Shown: piece after piece, positions 56,601-64,000 of the stretch
Layout: the number at the start of each line of letters is the position of its first letter
Position numbering within the stretch: the first letter of the stretch is position 1
NCBI GenBank assembly: GCA_029168955.1
Contig: JAPDOI010000150.1
Location: 310,001-374,000, forward strand
DNA: 64,000 nt
Direction: 5' to 3'
DNA from: Aplectana chamaeleonis
Taxonomy: Eukaryota; Nematoda; Chromadorea; Rhabditida; Cosmocercidae
Notes under the pieces: model-generated
The model's database searches: none
Told to the model about the DNA's origin: nothing
The model's input: the letters and a program-made list of their open reading frames with translations, nothing else
Position numbers and translations under genes: made by a program

Positions 56601-59600
56601 GTTCTTTTTTCGGGACAGGGGTTACAAACGAGTGCTTCCACCTTCTTGGCACTTCACCATACATTAGTGACTGATTGAACAAATAAGATAAAGGTCCTGC
56701 AATAACACATGCCACTTCCTTGATAAAGAAAAGCGGGATTTGATCAGGGGTAACGGAGAAAGACTTGGGCCATTTGGTTATCAAGTCATGAACCTTTCTA
56801 GGATCAAACCACGGGAAATCCAGCATTGGCTCACAGTCAGGAGAGAATGATTCATCGATGAACCCATTGTCTTTTTGGAATGCAGCAGAGAACTGGTCGG
56901 CAAGCATATTAGCCTTGTCGATAGGAGTAGTCGCTAGAACATTCCTACTTCTCAAACAACCGATGTGCCGTTTTTGCTGAATTTTATTATTCAAATATCT
57001 GTAAAACCCCTGATTATCACCAGATTCGATAACCTTTTTCTCAGCATTACAATTATATTTAGCAAGCTGAGCAGCGAATTTTTGTGGCAAACTCCTTATA
57101 TGTTCCCCAGTTGTTGGTTCTTCTAGCTTCATGAACCAAACAGTCTCGGTGCTCAAGCATTTTTTGTAAGTGCCCGGGTAGGCGGGTTGACTTCACAGAT
57201 GAGACCATTTTAAAGGGAACATGTGCTTCAATAGCGGCATGAATAATTGACAGGAATAGCTCGTATTTGTCATTTACATTCGACTGCGATTCAAAAAGAT
57301 CAATCCAGCGCAATTGAGCTAGATAATTGCAGACTTCTATAAAATCACAACCCGGAAACACCCTGTGGAAGATTGGAGCAGTCTGACTTTGGCAACACTG
57401 TATATCGAAGGATATACTGTAATGATCGCTCTGGCCAGTTGGAGGCAGCACTTTAGTATCAGTAACAAACGCGAGACTACTAGAGAACACTAGGTCGAGT
57501 ATATTATTACCCCTTGTGGGTTCATGCACATGCTGCACAAGGTCATGACAGAAGACTAGCTCCTCCAAAGGAGACAAATGAGCAGCGTCAGTGTCATCCC
57601 TGTCCAGAAAATCTACTTCTGGCATGTTGAAGTCACCGACAATCACCGTATCTTTTTACAGGCAGTCAAGTCACTGAGTAATTTGACAAGTTGTTCAGTG
57701 GAATGAACAAGACAATTTGGAGTCCTATATACCAGAATAAATCTGAAACTGTAGCCATCTGTAGAAAATATCGGCTGCAAGTACTTCATACGCATTTTCT
57801 ACAGATTCGGAAAATATAGTATTAGCAGATAACCTTCGGTGGACAAGTAGTATCACACCACCTCCACGTTTTTTGGGTCGATCACAACGCAGTATATCGT
57901 ACTCAGCGGTCAGACTACCTATTAAAGATGGCATAGAATGACTAGGTTTCAGCCAAGTCTCAGTAAATGCATAAATATCATAGTTGTTTCCCAGCACATA
58001 GCTTATGTAAACCGAGTTTTTCGCAATTGACCTCACATTGTTATAGAAACACTTCAATGTACTATGAAAATACCGAGGATTGGCTCTCAGTTTCCCTGAT
58101 TGCCAGAAGGTGCTGACGGAGAAGTACTACTACGACCCTTAGCAGGAGGTGGACCTGCTGGCGGAGCAACCGAGCCTGCCCCAGAAGCCGTGTTCCGAGG
58201 TTTCCGCAGCAGCCTCCTTCGCTCCAGCTCTTCGGGAGGTAGAGATTCCCTCAGGTAAATTCCCCTCCCAGAGTAGTAGCGAAGGCGTGCCGCCCGGCTA
58301 ACAGCCATCCGTTGAAAAACACTGGCAGGTAAAACCACCTTCAGCAGCCTATCTCTGCCCTGCAGGGGTTTTCCTAGACGATAAACTGCTGTAGGGTTAC
58401 ATTCAATTGCCATGAAATCCAGTATATTAAACACATTATTAAAGTCATGCGACACACGCTCCCTAGAACTACGGGATTTACTCTCCGGGATGCCGCTAAT
58501 AACAACAGACCGCAACCTTTCTACTTCCTGATAAGGCAAAGACTGTTTAGGAGGATCGAGATTAGTTACAGGATGAGAGGAAGCTACAGAGTTATTACTA
58601 TCCATACACGGCAATGGTGGCAAATTACTACGCAAATCAGCAATCTCTTTCTTCAAGCTAACATTCTCAAGTTTAAAACGACCTAGCTCGTCATCCATTG
58701 CTGTGATGACCTTCCTGACACAGTCTGTGACACGAGGCGACCTGGCGATTTCCGCAATCATAGCCTGAAGACCATCAGATAGCGGCGATTCTGGACTTCC
58801 TGGTGTTTCCATACGAGTCTTCTTTCCTTTAGCCATTCCAACAGGCGTTGTAGCTTGAGTTCCCGGCATGACGTACTTTCCTAGTGGCAAATTAAGACGT
58901 TATTGGAACCCACTTGCCACTATGAGCACAGCAGTATCCGGAGGCCAACCAGCACGATAAATCGGCCAACGACGTCAGAATATCAAGAATGAGGAGTGGA
59001 ACGTAGGACGGAGCAGGAGAACCAACCGCTCGGCGTGGCCAATCTTTGGATACCTCAAACTTGGGTAATTAAAACCAATATATAAGACATTTCACCCTAA
59101 TATTTTCAAGGTCTGAAAAATGGATTACATTGTTTGGCTCTGCGCCTCAAATTTCTGTATTGAACGCTTCAGGATAAAAAAGTCCTTTTGCTGACTTTAA
59201 GGTTAGATGTGTCATAATCTGAGCATTTCCTCCCTAAAACGTTGACACAAGAGTAATTCATAATGATTCGTTGTGAAAAAAACTCTTCTGTGCTAGAAAT
59301 CCTTGAGAACAACTTTTCTGTGCTAGAAATCCTTGAGAACAACTTCCTATCCAGAGACTTTGTATTTTGAAAAATGCGCGTATGGTATGGTGCACATGGG
59401 CCGTAGCTGCGGACACATCGGACTTGACGGTTGTACAATTCTGCAGGGGTGTCCAGCTGCCGACAGCCCGAATTATGGTGAGCTAACTATGCTTCGTTTA
59501 TGACGGTTTTCTCGGGTGTTTACGCTGGCGCACAACTTTCATCGCGTCTGATGAAGGAAGCATACAAAGCGCAGGTCGTATCTTCGGAAACGAATTGTAT

Positions 59601-62177
59601 TGCTAGTATCTCTCGGGCATCTACGGTAAAACTGCGCATTATCCCGACCCGAACCGCTTGTTCCGAGAAGTTATAAGCTCAAAACGGTAGTTTTTCGTGC
59701 TTCTTGCATCTTCCAAAACGCTCAGTTGTTGTGTCTAACGCAGTAGGTGGCCTTGGAAGATTTATTGATCTTCACCAGTAGACAGCAAGACACAAACTGA
59801 ATCATACTCAGATGAACGGTCTTTTATAGAGCCGCTATCATAATCGAGTAGAAAGTGTAAACATGTTTTCATTCACACTACATCAGTAAACTTTCGAAAA
59901 TCTGGAAGCGGACCTCATAATCGTGTTCTGCGCGCAAACAACCCCTCTGAGCAAAGTAAGTTTGCATGCACATTTTCCGAACTTTGTGCAGACTGACAGC
60001 GTTTCGGACTTTTCGGTTGAGCGGTTTCTAAAGAATCAATTGGGTGTTCTGAAAGCGCTTCAGAAAATTGTTCCAGATTTGACATAAAATCCTCCCAGAG
60101 AGGTTTTTGGGGCGCTGATCACGAATCTAGGGTTTATATGTCTATTTTCCAAAATTTTCGGCTTAAAGGCAGTGTTCACGATGAAAAAGTTGGCTATTTT
60201 TTCGCAGAGAACTAACGGTGTGTTGAATGGGGAGCCGATCACGAATAAAGAACGCGAAAAAACCGTCTAGAAGTGCCCAAACGAGCCACCCCCAAAGTCC
60301 GAAGACTCCATCTTTTTCCGAAGACCCCGCCCGCACACTATTCCTTTCTGAAGAAGCTTCAGCACGTAAACAGTCGGTCAGCAAAAGAAATGGCTACGAT
60401 AAGTCGGTCGATAAGATATGATCACGTTATCTTATGAAAGACTTCATTCTTTCACACCGGTCAATCCTCACATTCTCAAAAATGGGACGTCACACAAGAG
60501 ATTCTGCTTTGGCGGAAAAAAGTTCTTTCTCGTCTCTTCTCGCAGATCTGTCTGACGCTGCTGTCACAGTAAGCTCTTGACCTATCATAATCTGTAAGAA
60601 ACTGAGCACCCATATTTTATCGTGAACACTGCCTTTAATTCGCTCAAAGCATCCCAGCGGGGGAAATTTTTTGAGGGTAAAACGCCACTTTCGAGATTTC
60701 CGCATTCCTTCGGTAGATGTGTCTCAAAATCATGCGCTTTGGGTAATTTGATTTGCTGATTACGAATCTGAGGTCCGTTTGCGGATATTCTACAGATTAC
60801 ATAGGGTATACGGTATTTTGATCAAAGTCTCAGATTTGACTCAAAATTTGTATTTGGGGGTTATTCGTGGTGGTGAATACGAATTCCATGTCCATTTTCC
60901 GTTTTTCGAACTACTAAGGTTTGTTTCGCCCCATAAATGGCGTAATACCTACCTTAACCTACAGTAAGTCTAGGAATTTCGACAATCAGACCCCAGATTC
61001 GTTTTCAGCGCCTCAGATTATCGTCACGTGGTAGTTTTGAGCAACATCCGCACTTAAAAAAACCCAAAAAATTGATGGGTACCCTTACAGGCTATAAAAC
61101 GGCGAAATTCACATGGTTCCTACACAAGCTGGTGCGGGGCGGAGGTTAGAGACAGTGAGAGAGCGGGGGGCAGACGGAGACTGAGGCGTCGCGCGCGCCT
61201 CTCGCGCCTCGAATGACGTGAATCACGATGTTTTAGAGTGGTTAGTCTTCAATCAGATTTCGATCCCCGCGCGACGCGATGAGATGATAACCATAAGCAT
61301 CGATCGAGATCGCGTCGCACGTCGATCACCATTCAGAACATGGCATCGCGGCGATCAGCGATCGCCCTCTCAAATAGGCCTTACATTTCCGCGAAACTTT
61401 GAAAGCTCTTATAACTTTTTAGGAGCGGCTGTTCGGCGCGGGGTACTGCGAAGTTCTACTATAGAGGCTCAAGAGATACTGACAATACAATTCGTTTCCA
61501 CGGATCAGACCTACGCTTTGTATCCTTCCCTTGTGAGTAGTTTCTCGCGCCGAGAGCGCTCCGCTTTGCTTTTCTCCGAAAACGTTTCAGTGCTATCGCA
61601 GCGACAGGGGGGGCAGTTGGCTATCGCGCCTGGCCACGCCCATTTTTCCGCGCCGCGCCAACTTTCCTGGTTTTGGAAGGTGGAGGAAAACCCCGGGTCG
61701 GTGCCAAAGTTTCGCGGCGGCACTGAAAAATTCATCACAAATGCAATTCCTTCATCCAAAACAAGCACAATTCCAAGGCTTTTTTTGAAGTAGTTGAAAG
61801 TAGCCTTCGCTTTTTGATTTCTTTACAGACCAAAAGGAAAATAGCAAGGAGTTGAGAAGTAGACTGACTGTTAAGTGAGAGAAGCGGCAGCGTACAAGAA
61901 AAGTTGACTCAATTCCTCGTTCAAATGCAGCTGCTCAACTGTGACATAAGAAGCACTGGACTGAAATACTTATTTTGGCCCGCTTACTGACTGGCTCACG
62001 GGCACGCAGTAACATATTGAAGGTGGTGGAAGCTATTTCAGGTAATGTTCGCTTATATGTCCTGCGTTTCAGATCCGTTCTCTACCAACTGAGCGTGAGG
62101 CTGGGCTAGCTCAGAACAAATCGCTGGCGGAGTGGAATCTAGCCCAGGAACCGAAGTTGAATCAACTACGACTACAG
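47684..62177 (+). CDS. vps-37: VPS37-like ESCRT-I subunit, first two recognised coding exons (partial gene)
   Basis: VPS37 is the Mod(r)-domain subunit of ESCRT-I, which acts on endosomes in sorting ubiquitinated membrane proteins. Exon 1 (47684-47833) gives 50 residues ending LNDLLYNESRFDSLIDSLPQ, the start of the Mod(r) helix, followed by donor GTGAGT. Exon 2 (62073-62177) follows acceptor GCGTTTCAG. Its 35 residues contain the family's most conserved stretch, NKSLAEWNLAQEPKLNQLR, and are followed by donor GTGGGT. Both junctions are phase 0, so the exons join directly. Initiation may be at 47684 or at the in-frame ATG 47741. The joined 85 residues would be roughly the first third to half of a VPS37; the rest should lie beyond 62178 or off the window. 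The 14.2-kb intron is packed with repeats and an antisense CR1 element. The assignment rests on motif recognition by eye, not on a search. Confidence 0.75.
47978..48278 (+). repeat. left arm of a 300-bp inverted repeat pair
   Basis: It matches 51480-51784 in inverted orientation: GCAGCTACACTTACAAAGGA, CTAACCCGGCGCGAATTTCA and GAGCCATCCCGGCTCGGAA are all present in both. The arms are about 3.2 kb apart inside the vps-37 intron. Confidence 0.85.
48279..49422. other. intronic sequence without a recognised element
   Basis: An open frame at 48995-49339 ends with no splice support and no known domain. Otherwise the sequence is AT-rich. Confidence 0.4.
49423..49552 (-). mobile_element. MITE family B, one-ended copy
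   Basis: GATTGAGCGAGAGCGGTTGT and the end GGTGGACTCCACTA match the copy at 8039-8240 in reverse. The other terminus is missing. Confidence 0.75.
49553..51479. other. intronic sequence with one possible exon relic
   Basis: A plus-strand frame at about 50360-50572 encodes EVWKHNKEVLAWATKIWDE and FGWKPGFSDCSGL before a GTAAAA donor-like site. It looks protein-like, but I see no acceptor and no known family. A short block after CTTCTTGCAG at 49680 reads DINCLTLAVTDPSELRP before a stop. Neither is supported as a gene. Confidence 0.35.
51480..51784 (-). repeat. right arm of the 300-bp inverted repeat pair
   Basis: Inverted counterpart of 47978-48278, with roughly 85-90% identity by eye. The match fades in the flanking DNA. 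Confidence 0.85.
52050..52430. repeat. imperfect 380-bp palindrome with exon-like arms
   Basis: The left arm, TAGATGCCATCGCAACAACT then TCTAGGGCAGAAAAAACTC followed by GGTAAGT, is repeated in inverted form near 52380-52430. The palindromic match continues inward through CATGATTGTTTGGTTT and AAACCAAACAATCAT to a centre near 52235. Each arm contains an acceptor-like and a donor-like site in its own orientation, enclosing about 40 bp. Confidence 0.7.
52700..53352. mobile_element. element with about 185-bp inverted arms
   Basis: Arms at 52700-52885 and 53168-53352 share CATTGGCCGTGAGACAGATT, CTCCTCAGAAAGC and ACTGGTTTCGAT in inverted orientation, with about 80% identity by eye. The 280-bp spacer is AT-rich. 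Confidence 0.75.
53380..53535. repeat. GTCCGCGGCG short-repeat cluster
   Basis: About six variants of (G/A)TCCGCGGCGC are spaced 20-30 bp apart. Similar words occur near 47935-47970. Confidence 0.6.
53565..53760. repeat. CTCCTACAGGAG palindrome cluster 1
   Basis: CTCCTACAGGA(G/C) recurs about five times at irregular spacing, most copies preceded by GGT or GGA. The cluster starts with CTCCGACACTGGCAGCGGAC. Confidence 0.75.
54090..54262. repeat. CTCCTACAGGAG palindrome cluster 2 with a 48-bp perfect-type hairpin
   Basis: Four further copies of the motif are followed by a palindrome at 54201-54248. The arms GGACTCCGCTGCCAGTGTCG and its inverse differ at one position around a 2-bp centre. One arm is identical to the start of cluster 1. 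Confidence 0.8.
54731..55060. repeat. 111-bp tandem repeat, about three units
   Basis: Units begin at 54731, 54842 and 54953 (CACCGTCCAATCTAGATT). Each junction forms an inverted repeat, GGACGGTGCA...TGCACCGTCC. A fourth, truncated unit follows. Confidence 0.9.
55269..58057 (-). pseudogene. CR1-like ORF2 (endonuclease and reverse transcriptase)
   Basis: Minus strand, right to left: nuclease N-terminus from 58057 with MKCFYNNVRSIAKN and YAFTETWL (catalytic Glu). After a break near 57740 come MIVGDFNMPEVDF, NILDLVFSS and GQSDHYSISF. A break near 57090 leads to the fingers with TPDQIPLFFIKE and WKHSFVTPVPKK. Another near 56550 leads to QHGFVPGRSVETNL, VVYFDF, SGVPQGGVLSPILFN, KMYADDIKIY with the catalytic Asp pair, and the C-terminus with YKTYIRPILESGT. 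Motif A is locally misread: after FDF a short shifted segment precedes VSHAK, although the first catalytic Asp remains. The stop is at 55269. Confidence 0.88.
58087..58890 (-). CDS. CR1-like ORF1 protein, 267 aa
   Basis: ORF1 proteins of CR1 elements bind element RNA and help assemble the retrotransposition particle. The frame is intact, starting at ATG 58890. An N-terminal basic segment (KGKKTRMETPG) precedes a probable short coiled coil near residues 60-95 with heptad-like LENVSLKKEIADLRSN. A region around residues 125-215 (VISGIPESK, FNILDFMA, AVYRLGKPL, RLLKVVLPASVFQRM) resembles the RRM-like and C-terminal domain of LINE ORF1p. The last 50 residues are basic, then proline- and serine-rich. 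No zinc knuckle is visible. The gap of about 30 bp to ORF2 is normal. Confidence 0.75.
   Translation of the reverse strand: MPLGKYVMPGTQATTPVGMAKGKKTRMETPGSPESPLSDGLQAMIAEIARSPRVTDCVRKVITAMDDELGRFKLENVSLKKEIADLRSNLPPLPCMDSNNSVASSHPVTNLDPPKQSLPYQEVERLRSVVISGIPESKSRSSRERVSHDFNNVFNILDFMAIECNPTAVYRLGKPLQGRDRLLKVVLPASVFQRMAVSRAARLRYYSGRGIYLRESLPPEELERRRLLRKPRNTASGAGSVAPPAGPPPAKGRSSTSPSAPSGNQGN
59026..59078. repeat. short fragment of MITE family A
   Basis: TACCTCAAACTTGGGTAATT resembles the interior of the copies at 7.6 and 9.7 kb. It lies just upstream (right) of the CR1 5' end. Confidence 0.5.
59552..61533 (-). mobile_element. foldback family D copy with nested insertions
   Basis: The left terminus near 59552 has GGTAAAACTGCGCATTATCC and the right terminus ends CCTTCCCTTG at 61533. 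Interior family words appear in reverse order. It is about 1 kb longer than the reference copy because of a TTAA-bounded MITE at 60163-60638 and at least one further insert (about 61090-61390). Confidence 0.75.
60163..60638. mobile_element. TTAA-bounded MITE, copy 3, inside a foldback element
   Basis: TTAAAGGCAGTGTTCACGAT and its exact inverse form perfect 20-bp termini, shared with 29111-29602. The DNA on either side joins into a continuous foldback-family sequence, so TTAA is the duplicated target. Confidence 0.88.
61534..62072. other. intronic sequence before vps-37 exon 2
   Basis: It includes TGGCCACGCCCATTTTTC (61629-61648) and ACCCCGGGTCG, words also present near 11.3, 39.96 and 7.27 kb. 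The last 20 bases are the pyrimidine-rich acceptor of exon 2. Confidence 0.45.
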
Positions 62178-63330
62178 GTGGGTGTCTGCGTGAAGCAACT
62201 CAAAATCCGCCGTTGGTGGGCAACTCATACCCGCAGCTGTTTTAAATCAGCACAAAATCGAATCTAAATCGAGGTGCATTTCGTTCTTTGGAGCCTCAAC
62301 AGCTCTTCAGAGCTCTCGCACTCACCTAATGACCACCCCGTGATTTCAACCAGGGTTGTGCCGAAAGCTCCTTCAAGGTTGTTGGAAACGAAAGAAAAAA
62401 TGACCAAAATTTCCGGGAACGGGAGAGGACCCAAAAATTGTCATCCAGGGTCAAGCGGGGTTGCGGAATTTCGCGACGGGGCCGAGGAGTGTCGCAAATA
62501 TTTCGTTTCAGAAATCGATATTGGGTGAAGATATCCCCAAAATTCCCGAAATTTTTTGTCACCAAAAGGAAGGATCGTAGCATTGCTCAGATTTGAGACG
62601 CTTAAGCTCGACTGCCGAACGATTTTCCGGTGTCTGACAGCTTTAGAAATCAAATATAAACTGGCCAGAAACCGCGCCTCGAGGGGAGGATTGCAGAAAT
62701 TTTGGATTTTGGAAAAAAAATCAGATGGTGGGAGCGGTCGCTCCAATTTCGAAAAATTGCGCAACGCCCTGCTAGACCCTGTTGTCATATGTTTCGATAA
62801 GAAGTTCCGTCACTGTTGATGGCTTGCAGGTGTCCCTTGAGAACATGTTATTTCAAACCACTCGCTCTTGTTTTCGTTGGGTTGCGGTCTAAAACAGCAA
62901 GTGTGCCCTGGGGCCGTATGCACATCTCTCCCCGCGTGTCCCCGTCCCCGCGAAGGCCATCCCTGATTGGAACGACTTTAATAGGGAAAATGGAAACTCT
63001 AAGTTTTATTAAGTACCACACCTGTGCCAGGTTTCGCCCAACTTTTGAATAAGAAAGCATAGGGAATCATCGCTCTACCAAACACAGTTCAGTTGATGCC
63101 AAGGAGGGCAACAGTGTGAAGAGAAAAAGTTTACGGTTGGATAGTTTTAGCCTTAACCTTTTGAGGAAGGATGCTTGGATAAGGTGGCCATCCCAAAGGG
63201 GATATACCTTTACCAAACCACTTCTTCACGCAGAAAACGAGTGCGCTCTAAATTTGTTAAGCGTTGCTCTGAACGGAGTTATAAGCGTTCCTCCACATAA
63301 GCGTAAGTTTGTTGGGGTGGAGACGGCGGT
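62178..63330. other. downstream intron of vps-37, no exon recognised
   Basis: I searched by eye for the next Mod(r) exon and found none. TGGCTTGCAG near 62830 is an acceptor-like site, but what follows is not VPS37-like. Confidence 0.4.
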
Positions 63331-64000
63331 CTTCTTCTTCTTCTTCTCATCGGCCACAGCAGTTTCTTCTCATAGGCGTAGAAAGGCAGCTACATTACAC
63401 GGCTTGTTCCACATATCACAAGCAGACAGAGAAGTAGGTCTGGCGGAGCATGAAAATAAATTTAATGAATCATGTCCAGTATTCTGACAGTCAGGACATT
63501 TATCTGGGACGGACTCGTCAATCTTGTGTACGTAGGCTTTGAGGTATGAAGAATGACCGCAACGTAGACCTGCCAGAGTGACGCGGGAGTGCCTGGGCAG
63601 ACCTTCCTAACTATCATCAACCGTAGGAGGCACGGCACCAAGGATCGGGTTGGAAGGGGAGCAGGTCAGGTACTCAGACACAAATCTAGTGTGCTCGATT
63701 TGTTGTAGCCTCTTTCGTGTGAGCTCAGAGGTGGCCCATCTTTGATGATCCAATGTAGAAATAGCAGCATGGAGTGGTGTGCGAATATTACGGTGATGTG
63801 GATCAGATGACAGAAGTGGCTAGTTGGGATGTGCGGCGTTCTTAGTAATGCCAATGTGGAACTGTTGAGATTGCAGCTGGCAGTGTTGTTTAACAGGAAG
63901 TACTGCACATTCTTGATGGAGATGGGATATGAGCGTTGACCTTTGCAGCCAGTGATGACACGTAGTGCTGAGTTCTGTACACGTTGAAGCTTGTTCCAGG
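63331..64000 (-). mobile_element. 3' part of a jockey/I-like non-LTR retrotransposon (runs off the window)
   Basis: On the minus strand a CTT/AAG-type tail at 63331-63348 marks the 3' end. Upstream (to the right) the coding strand gives VTLAGLRCGHSSYLKAYVH, then KCPDCQ followed by LFSCS, and DMWNKPCNVAAFLRL before a stop. This is the same C-terminal architecture as the element at 1674-5090, with moderate divergence. The body lies beyond 64000. Confidence 0.8.

Larger units (their letters stand above)
55115..58920 (-). mobile_element. CR1-like non-LTR retrotransposon, near full length
   Basis: It lies on the minus strand, antisense to vps-37. It has an ORF1, a short gap, then ORF2 with endonuclease and reverse transcriptase. 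The 3' UTR ends in AATAAACTTATACTTATT, a short A/T reiteration typical of CR1 ends. Three to four frame breaks in ORF2 inactivate it. ORF1 is open throughout. Confidence 0.87.

Noticed and set aside
63116..63487. 123-codon plus-strand frame with a phenylalanine run
   Set aside because: It crosses the CTT tail of the minus-strand retrotransposon; the phenylalanines are the microsatellite.

Overview
The window reads as repeat-rich nuclear DNA of a nematode, most likely a clade V (strongylid or hookworm-like) species. The grounds are short 50-65 bp introns with GTRAG donors and TTTCAG acceptors, an exon pair that I recognise as the ESCRT-I subunit VPS37, and the combination of RTE, CR1-like and jockey/I-like non-LTR retrotransposons with mariner elements and many short inverted-repeat elements. 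There is no bacterial-style gene density. I found no convincing tRNA, rRNA or CRISPR array.

Layout. 0-5.1 kb: a 42-bp minisatellite, a 3' fragment of a non-LTR element, and a complete but frame-broken copy of the same family bounded by a 12-bp target duplication. 5.9-7.2 kb: a mariner with 35-bp terminal repeats and a frameshifted transposase. 7.4-11 kb: several MITEs. 12.7-16.2 kb: an RTE retrotransposon on the minus strand. 16.5-20.3 kb: repeats. 21.6-22.6 kb: a spliced gene of unknown function (seven exons, about 211 aa), with a polyadenylation signal at 23.0 kb. 23-29.6 kb: repeats, one candidate secreted peptide, a 251-bp GC-rich palindrome and TTAA-bounded MITEs. 29.6-33.4 kb: a second RTE on the minus strand, interrupted by a CR1 3' fragment. 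34.8-41.6 kb: several copies of a long-inverted-repeat ('foldback') family, and a mariner split by a hAT-like non-autonomous element with an 8-bp duplication. 44.1-46.2 kb: a 41-bp satellite of about 50 units. 47.7 kb to the right edge: the vps-37 locus on the plus strand. Its first two recognisable exons are 14.2 kb apart, and the intron holds an antisense CR1 element, several inverted-repeat pairs, short palindrome clusters and another foldback copy. At the right edge lies the 3' end of another jockey/I-like element on the minus strand.

Only two loci are supported as host genes: vps-37 and the unknown seven-exon gene. Three further short coding candidates are given with low confidence. None of the transposon proteins is intact as read: each has at least one frame break. 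The most informative structural signals are the nested insertions, which give relative ages of the families, and the concentration of long inverted repeats inside the vps-37 intron.
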